Shown: in pieces, positions 15,296 to 23,536 of the stretch | Layout: each line of letters begins with the position of its first letter | How positions within the stretch are numbered: position 1 is the first letter of the stretch | DNA from: Onthomonas sp964456525 | GTDB lineage: Bacteria > Bacillota > Clostridia > Oscillospirales > Oscillospiraceae | Assembly: GCA_964456525.1 (NCBI GenBank) | Contig: CAYWAP010000001.1 | Span: forward strand, 1 to 64,000 | Length of the DNA: 64,000 nucleotides | Direction of reading: 5' to 3' | The notes under the pieces: generated by a model | Told to the model about the DNA's origin: nothing | The model's input: only the letters and a program-made list of their open reading frames with translations | Database searches by the model: none | Position numbers and translations under genes: made by a program

Positions 15296-17068
15296 CTATT
15301 TGACCCGCAGCTTTTCCGCTAACGATTTGTCCGGGTCCACATAGGCGGTGCGATAGGTGGTGTAAATCACCATCCCGGGGCGTGCTCCCGCCGGTTTCTT
15401 GACGAACTTCACCCTGGTGTAATCCACCGGGACATGGCTGCCCTCACTGCCCTGGGAGTAAGTCGCCGCCAGGATGGCCGCCTCGGTAATGGATTGGGCG
15501 TCCGGCGTCTGGCCTTCACACCAGAGAATCACATGGGCGCCGTGAATCTTCTGGGTGTGCAGCCACAAGTCGCTTTTAAATGCCTGCTTACAGGTCAGCT
15601 GGTCATTTTGGATGTTATTTCGCCCCACAGAAATGCGCATGCCGGTGCTGCTGCGAAACTCCATCGGCCGGGAGGCGAGGCGCTTGGGGGCTTTTTTCCC
15701 ATTGCCGCCCCGCTTTTTCCGAAGATACCCGGTATCCTCCAACTCCTGACGAATTTCTGCCAGATCCCGCTCCCCCTCGGCCCGCTGGACGGACTCCAGA
15801 ACGCTTTCCAAATAATTCAGTTCCCGGCGGCCTTTTTCCAGCTGCTCCGTGAGGATTTTCTCCGCAGTCTTCCCTTTCGTGTACCGTTTATAGTACCTGG
15901 CGGCGTTTTGCTGGGGCGTCAGCAGCGGATCCAGAGGGATGGTGACAGGGGCATATTCCGGATCGTAATAGTTTTCACACGTCAGCGCCTGTTCGCCCCG
16001 CTTCATGCGGTGGAGGTTGGAGGTGATCAGATCTCCATAGATCCGGTACTGCTCCCGCCCGGCGGCGGCCTGGAGTTCCCGCTCCTGATTGTGCAGCTTT
16101 CGCGCCGTGCGATCCCGGGCGTTGGTCAGGGATTTGACGATCTCCTGCCCCTTGGCCCGGATCCGTTCCGCCCGTTCCCGGTCTGCGTAAAACCCGTCCA
16201 TCAGCTCTGAGAAGGTGGCATACTGCCGCAGCTCCATGGACAGGCCATACTGGTAGAGATACATGCAGGAGAAGTCTTTCGGCTTGCCGTCCTGGTACAG
16301 GGCGCAGGGCACAAACTTCTCATGGCAGATGTTGTCAATCAATTGCCACACCGTCTCGATAAAGGCGCCGTTTGCACAGGGTGTGCATTGGCAGACCCGC
16401 GTGTCCACGCTGTCGGTGGCCTGGCAGGCCAGTTCCCGGCAAACCAGAGGGGAAAAGCCGGAAAAGTGGTCCAGAAGCCAATCCGCCAGCTTCCGCTCGG
16501 CAGGGGCCTGCAAAAAAAGCGCCTCGAGTTCCTCACGGGTGATCTCCAGGGGGTTGCGCTTGTCCTCCCTGACCGGCGGCAGATGGTAGAACATGCCGGG
16601 CAGGACTGGCCGCAGCTGGGACATCTCCGTGTCAACGCGATGAATACAGTCGATGATGCGGCCATCTTCCGCGGTTAAAATCAGGTTGGAACGGCGGCCC
16701 ATCGCTTCCAAAATCAAATGGGGATGCACCCGGTCCCCCAGTTCGTTCAACGTCTCCAGCTCCAGATCCACCAGGCGTTCCATCGACGGCTGGGTGATGG
16801 AGACAATTCGGCCACCAGCCAGGTGCTTGCGCAGCAGCATGCAAAACATGGGCGGAGCCGCCGGGTTTTCCCGGCGGCTTTCTGTGAGCTGCAGCCGGGG
16901 ATGCGCCGGGTTGGCGGTGATCAGCAGCTTGTGGTTCCCCTTGGGGCTGCGCAGCTGGAAGATCAGCTCATCTTTGGCTGGCTGGAAGATCTTGTCAATT
17001 TTGGCCCCCTCGACATAAGGGCGCAGTTCACAGACCACGCCGGTGAGGGTGGCAGCGTCAAGTGGCAT
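15296..17068 (-). CDS. rqcH: RqcH/NFACT family ribosome quality-control protein
   Basis: 590 residues beginning 'MPLDAATLTGVVCELRPYV'. NFACT-N domain (to ~200), a long coiled-coil middle (~290-420, 'NARDRTARKLHNQERELQ') and C-terminal NFACT-R domain with 'DLWLHTQKIHGAHVILW'. RqcH binds 50S subunits with stalled peptidyl-tRNA and recruits tRNA-Ala to add C-terminal Ala tails; older annotation calls it fibronectin-binding protein FbpA. The ATG at 17068 has a GGAAGGAGG site. It overlaps the 3' end of mrnC by 11 bases, so the two are coupled. Confidence 0.92.
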   Translation of the reverse strand: MPLDAATLTGVVCELRPYVEGAKIDKIFQPAKDELIFQLRSPKGNHKLLITANPAHPRLQLTESRRENPAAPPMFCMLLRKHLAGGRIVSITQPSMERLVDLELETLNELGDRVHPHLILEAMGRRSNLILTAEDGRIIDCIHRVDTEMSQLRPVLPGMFYHLPPVREDKRNPLEITREELEALFLQAPAERKLADWLLDHFSGFSPLVCRELACQATDSVDTRVCQCTPCANGAFIETVWQLIDNICHEKFVPCALYQDGKPKDFSCMYLYQYGLSMELRQYATFSELMDGFYADRERAERIRAKGQEIVKSLTNARDRTARKLHNQERELQAAAGREQYRIYGDLITSNLHRMKRGEQALTCENYYDPEYAPVTIPLDPLLTPQQNAARYYKRYTKGKTAEKILTEQLEKGRRELNYLESVLESVQRAEGERDLAEIRQELEDTGYLRKKRGGNGKKAPKRLASRPMEFRSSTGMRISVGRNNIQNDQLTCKQAFKSDLWLHTQKIHGAHVILWCEGQTPDAQSITEAAILAATYSQGSEGSHVPVDYTRVKFVKKPAGARPGMVIYTTYRTAYVDPDKSLAEKLRVK

Positions 17069-17486
17069 TTCCGGCGCCTCCTTCCGTCTCATCCAGGATG
17101 ATGGCAAACAGTTCGTTGATGCGCGCCGTCTGCCCCTGTAGGTACAGCCAGCCGAACAGGGCCTCCAGGGCAGTGGCCTGGGCGTACTGCCCCCGGCTGG
17201 CATTTCGGGGAATCTGGTGGACGTTGGCGTTCCGCCCCCGCCGATAGACCCCGTACTCCTCTTGCGTCAGAACGGGCAGCAACTTTTTAACCGCCTCCGC
17301 CTGGGCCGGCGCGCAGACCATGGACACCGTGGCCCGGTGGAGGTTTTTAATCGTCTCAAGATCCCGGGTGCAAAGCCAGCCCCGGCAGAGCAGCTCATAG
17401 ACCCCGTCGCCAATGTGCGCCAGAGCCAGCACGCTCATGCTGCGCAGCTGGTCCGGATGGATATGCAAAGAAAAATAATCGTGCAT
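17058..17486 (-). CDS. mrnC: Mini-ribonuclease 3
   Basis: 142 residues from 'MHDYFSLHIHPDQLRSMSV', matching the family's ~130-140. It has the RNase III-like catalytic region 'LALAHIGDGVYELLCRGWL' and 'ASRGQYAQATALEALFGWLYL' but no dsRNA-binding domain. MrnC matures 23S rRNA ends. The ATG at 17486 follows AAAGGGAAG. Upstream is the PsiE-like gene (10-base gap) and downstream rqcH overlaps, giving a three-gene operon tied to ribosome maintenance. Confidence 0.92.
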   Translation of the reverse strand: MHDYFSLHIHPDQLRSMSVLALAHIGDGVYELLCRGWLCTRDLETIKNLHRATVSMVCAPAQAEAVKKLLPVLTQEEYGVYRRGRNANVHQIPRNASRGQYAQATALEALFGWLYLQGQTARINELFAIILDETEGGAGNAT

Positions 17487-17496
17487 GACTTCCCTT

Positions 17497-17931
17497 TCAC
17501 GAGTGGTTAGAAGGCAGAGCTTTTTCTTCTTCCTGCTTTTCCTGGTCGCTGGCATGCTTTTTATGCACGCGCAGATAGATGACCAGCACGACCACAATGG
17601 CGATGCTCACAACGCACACGAGATTTTCCAGGACGCTGGTCTGCTGAACGATCATATGCCGTGCGATGACGAACATCACGACCTCCAGCACGGCGGTAAC
17701 GTCCGGATCGCAGAGCATGTGAAAAAACTCGATGCCCACGACGATCTCCAGAACAGCACCTATGTATTCCAGAAACGCCTCGGAAGCCTCGGAACCGTCC
17801 GTCTGCACCAGGGTCATAAACGGCTCCCACAAGTGGACGACGCCTACCACAACCCCGGCCAGCACCAGCACCGCCATAATCAGCTCCAGCCCGTGGCCGA
17901 TCTTTTCAAATACGTCCTTCGCCTGCTTCAT
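17497..17931 (-). CDS. PsiE-like small membrane protein
   Basis: 144 residues starting 'MKQAKDVFEKIGHGLELIM', with four hydrophobic helices and a charged C-terminus rich in Lys/Glu. The stretch 'FLEYIGAVLEIVVGIEFFHML' and 'EVVMFVIARHMIVQQTSVLENL' resemble the phosphate-starvation-inducible PsiE family, whose function is unknown. AAAGG lies about ten bases before the ATG. It appears to be the first gene of the psiE-mrnC-rqcH transcript, with its own promoter at 17998-18025. Confidence 0.75.
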   Translation of the reverse strand: MKQAKDVFEKIGHGLELIMAVLVLAGVVVGVVHLWEPFMTLVQTDGSEASEAFLEYIGAVLEIVVGIEFFHMLCDPDVTAVLEVVMFVIARHMIVQQTSVLENLVCVVSIAIVVVLVIYLRVHKKHASDQEKQEEEKALPSNHS

Positions 17932-17997
17932 AGTCAACCAACCTTTCTGAGCTTGCTTTGCCCGGAGACGCAAGTTTGCCCGCTCTCATCTGCGTTC

Positions 17998-18025
17998 ATT
18001 GTACCACATTCCCGCCAGATTGCAA
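17998..18025 (-). promoter_or_regulatory. Promoter of the psiE-like-mrnC-rqcH operon
   Basis: TTGCAA (18020-18025) and TACAAT (17998-18003) on the minus strand with 16-base spacing, 67 bases before the start codon. Confidence 0.6.
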
Positions 18026-18105
18026 CCGGTGCCCGGCATATCCTCTTTGACAGATCAAATCTTCCTGTCACATCTGCAAAACTGATATGAAACTCTTTGT
18101 TTTCC

Positions 18106-18134
18106 TTGCAATTTGAACTTGTATATGCTAAAAT
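18106..18134 (+). promoter_or_regulatory. Promoter of the DtxR/MntR-type gene
   Basis: TTGCAA (18106-18111) and TAAAAT (18129-18134), 17 bases apart. Transcription from about 18141 leaves a leader of about 250 bases before the GTG start at 18391. Confidence 0.6.
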
Positions 18135-18140
18135 TAGCGT

Positions 18141-18390
18141 GGTAATTCTGAACGGTTCATCCGCCAAATCACTGGGTGGGAGGGGTTTTCGTCCAGGATA
18201 TGCCAACTTCTACGGGAATGTTGTGGAATTTCAAAAACGGATTCGGCCTTGTTGGAGCATGAGAAATGTGTCCAATGGCGCGGAAATTTTGCGCCAGACA
18301 GGGCCCAAGCAGGGGCAAAATCACGGATGCCCAGACGCAGTTTTCCTTGCATGCAGCGGTTCCCAGACTACGGATATGGAGGTTGTGGGC
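18141..18390 (+). other. Long untranslated leader of the DtxR/MntR-type gene
   Basis: About 250 bases between promoter and start with no convincing ORF. Visible structure: a hairpin GGCGC/GCGCC near 18276-18294 with an A/T-rich loop, and G-rich runs near 18176-18186. I do not recognise a known riboswitch class, and no U-tract terminator is seen. May hold a structured regulator or an independent small RNA. Confidence 0.35.
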
Positions 18391-18774
18391 GTGAAAATTC
18401 ACGAATCGGCTGAAAACTATCTGGAAGCGATTTTGATGGTTCAGAACGAAAAAGGATGCTGTCGATCCATCGATATTGTACATAAGTTGGGACTATCCAA
18501 GCCAAGTGTCAGTGTTGCCATGGCGAACCTGCGCAAAAGCGGTTATGTCACCATGGACGAGGAGGGCTGGCTGCACCTCACCGATGCGGGCCGGGCCGTT
18601 GCGGAACATATCTACGAGCGCCATGTGGTCATCAGCAACTGGCTGCAGGCCATTGGCGTGCCCGCGGACATCGCATCGGAAGACGCCTGCCGCATTGAGC
18701 ACGATCTCAGCGACATCACGTTTGAGAAAATCAAAGAGATGATAAACCATCAGGGAAAATCCCATTCATCTTAA
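18391..18774 (+). CDS. DtxR/MntR-family metal-dependent regulator
   Basis: 127 residues beginning (GTG) 'MKIHESAENYLEAILMVQN'. Winged-helix domain (residues ~7-65, 'LGLSKPSVSVAMANLRKSGYV') followed by the metal-binding dimerisation domain with 'ASEDACRIEHDLSD'. No SH3-like third domain, so it is MntR-like in length rather than DtxR/IdeR-like. The GTG is preceded by GGAGG at eight bases. MntR-type proteins repress Mn2+/Fe2+ uptake; with the Mn riboswitch-ATPase 3.2 kb away it may form the other half of manganese homeostasis (inference). It converges on the exonuclease gene across a bidirectional terminator. Confidence 0.85.
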   Translation: MKIHESAENYLEAILMVQNEKGCCRSIDIVHKLGLSKPSVSVAMANLRKSGYVTMDEEGWLHLTDAGRAVAEHIYERHVVISNWLQAIGVPADIASEDACRIEHDLSDITFEKIKEMINHQGKSHSS

Positions 18775-18821
18775 AAAAGCAAACAGGGCTGTCCTGCCTG
18801 TGCAGCAGCCCCTCACCCTGC

Positions 18822-18859
18822 AAAAACCCGGCGCCAAATCCAATGGCAGCCGGGTTTTT
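18822..18859. terminator. Bidirectional terminator between the MntR-type gene and the exonuclease
   Basis: AAAAACCCGG (18822-18831) and CCGGGTTTTT (18850-18859) form a 10-bp stem with U-tracts on both strands. A second hairpin (GGGCTG/CAGCCC, 18786-18811) lies just before it on the plus side. Confidence 0.85.
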
Positions 18860-18867
18860 CTCTACGT

Positions 18868-18967
18868 NNNNNNNNNNNNNNNNNNNNNNNNNNNNNNNNN
18901 NNNNNNNNNNNNNNNNNNNNNNNNNNNNNNNNNNNNNNNNNNNNNNNNNNNNNNNNNNNNNNNNNNN
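18868..18967. other. Scaffold gap of 100 N
   Basis: Exactly 100 N, a conventional gap of unknown length. It removes the 3' end of the exonuclease gene. Open reading continued through the gap into 18731-18867 is not real, since that side is terminator sequence. Confidence 0.98.
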
Positions 18968-19498
18968 ATCATAATTGCGCCGGAAGCGGCTCACGTCAAT
19001 CCCCTGCTCCAGGTAATGGATGAGCAGCTCCGCGCAGGCCCGGCTGTCGCTTTCCGCCTGGTGGTGATCCAGCCGGATACCCAGATACCCGCACAGGGTA
19101 TTCAGCTTGTGATTGGGCAACCGGGGATAACAGCGCCGCCCCATCTGGCAGGTACAGGCGTAAACCGCCCTCGGCTGCCAGCGGATCCCGTAGGCCCGCA
19201 GGCACTTTGCCAACACCCGCATATCAAAGGGTGCGTTGTGGGCAATCAGAAGCCCGCTGCCCAGAACGGGCCCAATGGCGGGCCAAAGCTCCGGAAAGGT
19301 TGGCGCCTGGGCCGCCATCTCCGGCGTAATCCCGGTCAGCTGGACATTAAATGGGTCAAAATGGCTCTCCGGGTTCACCAGCGTGGCAAACTCGTCCACA
19401 ATCGTGCGATGTTCCACCACCGTGATGCCGATGGCGCTCATGCGGTCGTTGGCGGAATTGGGTGTTTCCACATCAAAGGCTATGTATCGCTCCAGCAT
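18968..19498 (-). CDS. DnaQ-like 3'-5' exonuclease, 3' end lost in a gap
   Basis: 177 residues visible from 'MLERYIAFDVETPNSANDR'. It has the DEDDh motifs: 'FDVETPN' (Asp9, Glu11), 'IAHNAPFDMRVL' and 'HQAESDSRACAELL', plus 'PNHKLNTLCGYLGI'. This is the epsilon-type exonuclease fold used in DNA proofreading or nucleic-acid turnover. The C-terminus beyond 18968 is missing, so extra domains cannot be excluded. It begins 24 bases after the HD-PNPOx gene and is likely co-transcribed with it and bcp. Confidence 0.85.
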
Positions 19499-19522
19499 CC
19501 TGGCCTCCCCTGCTGCGCGCCC

Positions 19523-20365
19523 TTAAAAGCGGATGGTCTTCGGCGCTTCCGTGAAGGAAGAAAACGTGGCCGTGGCGTCCTTCAAATAAAACACCTCTGT
19601 GTTGCCATCGCCGGGCTGGTACATGGCTTTCAAGCTGGGGTAGGCGTCCAGCATGTGGCGCTGCGCCTCGATGTTGTCATCTGCCACAGCTGTGGCGGCA
19701 AGGCGCAGCCACTTGCTCCCATCAAACGCGCAGATCTCAACTTTGCCATTGGCATGGATTTGTTTGGAGACGTCTTTCTTTGCGCCGGTCTGAATATAGA
19801 GCTTGCCCTCAAACAGGTCAATGGTGCCAAACGGGCGCACCCGGGGTTGGTCCCCCTCCACCGTGGCGAGATAATAGGTCTGGCAGGATTTTAAAAATTC
19901 ATAGACTTCGTTCATAATGCGTTCCTCCGTTTTTTCATTTGTTTCCAGCAGCTGAATCGCCGCTGCATATTTCTCCATTCGCCGCCGGTCCCCTTCCTCG
20001 ATTTGGCACAGGCGGGTTCGGTCGCTGTTGTGGCGCAGATCCGCCAGCTTGACCCGTCTGGCAACCGGATTGGGTTTCAGCCTTGCCACGTAGTCCAGAT
20101 ACGGGACAGACCGGTCATGGGTCAGCAGCGCCAATGCGTCCAATACCCCCTGGGGAAAGCCCATCTGTGCCAGATCTTCCAGCGTATACGGCGTGTCCTC
20201 CACCACGTCATGGAGCAGGGCCACAACGGTGCTCTCTTCGTCCGGCATCTGCTCAGCCAGATGAACGGGATGGAACACATAGGGCAGGCCGCTTTTGTCG
20301 GTCTGGTCCTTATGGGCGGCAAAACACAGCTTCATCGCCCGCCTGGTCAGATCTGTGTACAGCAT
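19523..20365 (-). CDS. HD phosphohydrolase fused to a PNPOx-like flavin-binding domain
   Basis: 280 residues. Residues 1-~145 are an HD domain of the RelA/SpoT-hydrolase (MESH1-like) type: 'YVFHPVHLAEQM', 'TVVALLHDVVEDTPYTLED', 'RRVKLADLRHNSD'. Residues ~151-280 are a pyridoxamine-phosphate-oxidase-like split barrel ('FLKSCQTYYLATVEGDQPR', 'GKLYIQTGAKKDVSKQI'). These are usually separate genes. At the junction, ATG 19915-19913 has a GGAGG eight bases upstream, so a separate 130-residue PNPOx protein could also be made. It starts nine bases after bcp. HD activity might be ppGpp or another nucleotide hydrolysis; no synthetase domain is present. Confidence 0.82.
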   Translation of the reverse strand: MLYTDLTRRAMKLCFAAHKDQTDKSGLPYVFHPVHLAEQMPDEESTVVALLHDVVEDTPYTLEDLAQMGFPQGVLDALALLTHDRSVPYLDYVARLKPNPVARRVKLADLRHNSDRTRLCQIEEGDRRRMEKYAAAIQLLETNEKTEERIMNEVYEFLKSCQTYYLATVEGDQPRVRPFGTIDLFEGKLYIQTGAKKDVSKQIHANGKVEICAFDGSKWLRLAATAVADDNIEAQRHMLDAYPSLKAMYQPGDGNTEVFYLKDATATFSSFTEAPKTIRF

Positions 20366-20374
20366 GGCTCCGCC

Positions 20375-20836
20375 TCAGCCGTTCTGCAGGTAGTTCAGGA
20401 TCTCTGCCGCGTTGGTGTCCGGCTTCACCTTTGGCATGGCCTTTTCAATCACGCCGTTCTCGTCAATGATATAGGTGGAGCGCACAACGCCCATACCGAC
20501 TTTTCCGTACAGCTTTTTCTCTTTCCACACGTCGTAGGCCTGAATGGCCTGCAATTCCGGGTCGGACAGGAGGATAAAGGGCAGATTGTGCTTCGCCGCA
20601 AACTTCTGGTGGGAGGCCACAGAGTCCTTGCTGATGCCGATCACCACCACATTTTTTGCCCGAAACCCCTCGTAGGCCGCCGCAAAGGCGCAGGCCTGCC
20701 GGGTGCAGCCGGGCGTGTTGTCCCTGGGATAGAAATAGAGCACCACTTTTTTCCCGAGAAAATCGGACAGGCGAACCGCGTTGCCGTCCTTGTCCGGCAG
20801 GGTGAAATTTGGCGCTTGCATACCGGCTTCCAACAT
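20375..20836 (-). CDS. bcp: Peroxiredoxin, BCP type
   Basis: 153 residues from 'MLEAGMQAPNFTLPDKDGN'. Peroxidatic Cys44 in 'YPRDNTPGCT' and a second cysteine five residues on (Cys49), the spacing of atypical 2-Cys BCP/PrxQ enzymes. It reduces hydrogen and organic peroxides with thioredoxin. The ATG at 20836 has GGAGGAG five bases upstream. First gene of a likely bcp-HD/PNPOx-exonuclease operon. Confidence 0.93.
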   Translation of the reverse strand: MLEAGMQAPNFTLPDKDGNAVRLSDFLGKKVVLYFYPRDNTPGCTRQACAFAAAYEGFRAKNVVVIGISKDSVASHQKFAAKHNLPFILLSDPELQAIQAYDVWKEKKLYGKVGMGVVRSTYIIDENGVIEKAMPKVKPDTNAAEILNYLQNG

Positions 20837-21072
20837 GTTGACTCCTCCTCCACGGATGTGATCCATCGTTTCCTCTATATAAGGCGGCAGCCCGCCCAAG
20901 CCCCTTGCCGGGCGCTTCCAAAGCGCAGACAGGCGACGATTGTGATGTGGCTGTGAACCAGTTCCCAAGCCCTCGCAGAACGGCGGCTCCGGCACCGGTC
21001 CTGCTTATATTATACTGGCAAGGGCTTCTCAGGTCAATTCATCCTTTTCTTTCCGCCGATCAAAATGACAGA

Positions 21073-21105
21073 GGACAGGCCCGGATCGTCGTCCATGGCC
21101 TGTCC
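21073..21105 (-). terminator. Hairpin behind the vanY-like gene
   Basis: GGACAGGCC (21073-21081) pairs perfectly with GGCCTGTCC (21097-21105), 39 bases after the vanY-like stop on the minus strand; the tail is only weakly U-rich. Nothing else is recognised in 20837-21144, which separates it from bcp. Confidence 0.55.
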
Positions 21106-21144
21106 CCTATCTCAATTTGATGATAGCCGTGTCCCGCTGCTTTC

Positions 21145-21393
21145 TCAGCTGTCCCCCGGGTAAGTATAGGAAATCGGGTTGCTCTGGTCCGTATTCCCCA
21201 GGTACTCTTCCAGACACAGGCCGGATTTGTAAATCGCCTCGGCATGCTCCCTGCCCACATAGCGATAGTGCCAGGGTTCGTAATCCGTGGCGGTCAGCTC
21301 CTCCTTGCCCTCCGGATAGCGCAGAATAAAGCCATACTGCCAGGCGTTTTTCGCCAGCCAGGAATAGACCTCGCTGCCGGTGGAATTCACACC
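21145..21393 (-). CDS. VanY-type D-alanyl-D-alanine carboxypeptidase, 5' end lost in a gap
   Basis: 82 C-terminal residues are visible. 'WLAKNAWQYGFILRYPEGK' and 'YEPWHYRYVGREHAEAI' are the conserved end of the VanY (peptidase M15B) family; the His in 'PWHYRYVG' is a zinc ligand. The family trims the terminal D-Ala of peptidoglycan stem peptides outside the cell. Signal peptide and first half are missing in the N run at 21394-21493. Confidence 0.85.
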   Translation of the reverse strand, partial: GVNSTGSEVYSWLAKNAWQYGFILRYPEGKEELTATDYEPWHYRYVGREHAEAIYKSGLCLEEYLGNTDQSNPISYTYPGDS

Positions 21394-21493
21394 NNNNNNN
21401 NNNNNNNNNNNNNNNNNNNNNNNNNNNNNNNNNNNNNNNNNNNNNNNNNNNNNNNNNNNNNNNNNNNNNNNNNNNNNNNNNNNNNNNNNNNNN
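21394..21493. other. Scaffold gap of 100 N
   Basis: Exactly 100 N between the vanY-like fragment and the GntR-type gene. The sequence after it is visibly more AT-rich, so the join marks either an island boundary or a scaffolding decision. Confidence 0.98.
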
Positions 21494-21519
21494 CTAGATA
21501 TACAGTTGAAGGTGACGAC

Positions 21520-21900
21520 TTGCACATCATTTTATCAAACCGTTCGGAGTTGCCCATCTATGAGCAAATCAAAGAACAAATAAAAGCCCAGATCTTATCT
21601 GGCGACTTACAGGAAAACGAAAAGCTCCCCTCTTTGCGGCAGCTGGCAAAGGATTTGAAAATCAGCGTCCTCACAACAACCCGGGCATATAACGAATTGG
21701 AGGAGGCCGGTTACATCACCAGCCGCCCCGGCAAGGGATTTTTTGTGATGTCCCGCTCTTCGGATTTGCTCCGGGAACAGCTCATAAAAGAGATCGAGAG
21801 CAATCTGAACGCCGCGATCCTCGCCTCTCATCGGGCGAATATGACAGACGCAGAATTGATCGCATTGTTGAAATTATTATTGGAGGTGCGGGATGACTGA
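21520..21900 (+). CDS. GntR-family (YtrA-type) transcriptional regulator
   Basis: 126 residues from a TTG start ('MHIILSNRSELPIYEQIKEQ'), with GAAGGTG upstream; an ATG hidden in the gap cannot be excluded. N-terminal GntR winged helix ('KLPSLRQLAKDLKISVLTTT') and a short C-terminal tail as in YtrA, without a large effector domain. YtrA-type regulators control the ABC exporter genes next to them. Its stop overlaps the ATPase start by eight bases. Confidence 0.87.
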   Translation: MHIILSNRSELPIYEQIKEQIKAQILSGDLQENEKLPSLRQLAKDLKISVLTTTRAYNELEEAGYITSRPGKGFFVMSRSSDLLREQLIKEIESNLNAAILASHRANMTDAELIALLKLLLEVRDD

Positions 21901-22747
21901 ACTGTACTTAGAGCTTCAGAACGTGAAAAAGAGCTTTTCCAATTTTACTTTGAGCGATATTTCCTTTGCCCTTCCCAAAGGGTATATTATGGGGCTTGTG
22001 GGGGCAAACGGCGCGGGGAAAACCACCATCATCAAACTGATTTTAAACATGCTGAAAAAGGACGGCGGCACGATTACGGCATTGGGGTTTGACAGCGTCA
22101 AAGAGGAAGAAGCGCTCAAGCAAAATATCGGCATCGTCTTTGACAGCAATCTTTATGTAAACGAGTGGACAATTGCGGAAACGGAGCGGGCAATTTCCCC
22201 CTTTTACCATACCTGGAAGCACCACACGTTTGCCGAAATGCTGGAGCGTTTCCACTTATCGCCGAAAGCAAAGGTTGGAACGCTATCCCGCGGCATGCAA
22301 ATGAAGTTAATGCTTGCCGTTGCCCTCTCACATGACGCGAAATTGCTGATTTTGGACGAGCCGACCAGCGGACTTGACCCTTTGGCCCGGGACGAATTGC
22401 TTGAAATGTTACAGGAATATATACAGGACGGGGATAGAAGCGTCCTTTTTTCCACGCACATTACAACGGATTTGCAACGAGCGGCCGATTATATCACGAT
22501 GCTTGCCCATGGAAAGCTGATCTATACCGGCAGCACGGAAAACCTGCTTCAAACATACCGCATCATAAAAGGGGCGCCGGAGGAACTCACGCCGGAGCTG
22601 AGCCGCCATATCATCGGCTTGCGAAAGACGGCCGTGGGGTTTGAAGGGTTAATCGACGCGGATACCGCCCGGGAATACAGGGGATATCTCTTGGAGCTTC
22701 CCACGATCGACGAAGTGATCATTTATATGAGCAAGGGAGATGATTGA
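21893..22747 (+). CDS. ABC transporter ATP-binding protein (YtrB-like)
   Basis: 284 residues. Walker A 'GLVGANGAGKTTIIK', signature 'LSRGMQMKLML', Walker B 'LLILDEPTSGLDPLA', with a C-terminal extension of ~70 residues. It pairs with the ABC-2 type permease next door as an exporter, often of peptides or antimicrobials, under the upstream GntR regulator. Overlaps gntR by eight bases. Confidence 0.93.
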   Translation: MTELYLELQNVKKSFSNFTLSDISFALPKGYIMGLVGANGAGKTTIIKLILNMLKKDGGTITALGFDSVKEEEALKQNIGIVFDSNLYVNEWTIAETERAISPFYHTWKHHTFAEMLERFHLSPKAKVGTLSRGMQMKLMLAVALSHDAKLLILDEPTSGLDPLARDELLEMLQEYIQDGDRSVLFSTHITTDLQRAADYITMLAHGKLIYTGSTENLLQTYRIIKGAPEELTPELSRHIIGLRKTAVGFEGLIDADTAREYRGYLLELPTIDEVIIYMSKGDD

Positions 22748-22749
22748 GC

Positions 22750-23394
22750 ATGGGGAACACGTTTCACATGGCACGTCTGGATTTCTATACCCTAAAAAGC
22801 CAGGGCGCCGCATACTTCAGCACACCGATCATAGTGATCGTGATTTCTTTGATCGACTCTTCCCTATCTGTATTGGGATTTACAGCCGCCTGGATGGTGC
22901 TGCTCATCAACACGAATCTATTCGCCATTCAGGAAAAATATGGATTGGAACGTCTATATGGTTCCCTGCCCCTCAACAGGAAAAGCGTGGTTTTAGGCCG
23001 GTATCTTTCCACCACGATGAACTATCTCGTTACGTTCTTCGTGGTCATGATCATTGGTGTTCTGATGTCAGTGATACGGAGATATGCAAGCCCGATGGGT
23101 GGTTTTATGGAGGGGTTTTGCTTTTCCATGCTCATATATGCTCTGATTTCGGGAATTCAACTGCCCATTTACTTTGGAGTTGGATATACAAAGGGGCGCA
23201 TTCTCTCCTGGGTTCCCTTTGTGATCCTCATCGGCTTAGCCCTACTGCAATCCTTGTTTGAGGGGTTCGGGCGTGTCACGCAATCCATTTTGGCCCTCGG
23301 AAACGCCCTTTATGTGATCAGCGTGATGGGCAGCGTTGCAGTCATGGTGCTATCCTATTATGTCGCCGTAATTTGTTATGGACGGAAGCAGTGA
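22750..23394 (+). CDS. ABC-2 type permease
   Basis: 214 residues from the ATG at 22750 (AGGGAGA upstream; a TTG six bases earlier is too close to that site). About six hydrophobic segments and the cytoplasmic loop 'EKYGLERLYGSLPLNRKSVV' typical of the ABC-2 permease subfamily found with YtrA/YtrB-type partners. Last gene of the gntR-ATPase-permease operon; the first sRNA-like repeat follows six bases after the stop. Confidence 0.88.
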   Translation: MGNTFHMARLDFYTLKSQGAAYFSTPIIVIVISLIDSSLSVLGFTAAWMVLLINTNLFAIQEKYGLERLYGSLPLNRKSVVLGRYLSTTMNYLVTFFVVMIIGVLMSVIRRYASPMGGFMEGFCFSMLIYALISGIQLPIYFGVGYTKGRILSWVPFVILIGLALLQSLFEGFGRVTQSILALGNALYVISVMGSVAVMVLSYYVAVICYGRKQ

Positions 23395-23399
23395 GGTAT

Positions 23400-23483
23400 A
23401 AAAAATAGAGATGTCGAGCCCCCACCGTATAGCGGAGGCACATCTCTTAATGATTGTGTACCACAAAAACCAAACGAAGTCAA
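23400..23483 (-). ncRNA. Promoter plus hairpin element, copy 1: candidate ~50-nt small RNA
   Basis: Minus strand: TTGACT (23478-23483), -10-like TACACAAT (23453-23460), then an 8-bp outer stem AGAGATGT/ACATCTCT (23407-23447) enclosing a conserved CCGCTATACGGTGGG core, then six U (A-run 23400-23405). This is a complete promoter-RNA-terminator unit of about 50 bases. Two related copies lie at 24547-24624 and 25013-25089, with different outer-stem sequences that still pair. Not recognised as a named family. Confidence 0.5.
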
Positions 23484-23536
23484 AAACAGAATTTTGCCAC
23501 GATCACGAAAAACGGAAGAAGGACAGGTGACACACG

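Noticed and set aside
18731..18867. Continuation of the exonuclease frame beyond the N gap
   Set aside because: This side contains a bidirectional terminator and the 3' end of the MntR-type gene; the frame is open only because N was read as coding.
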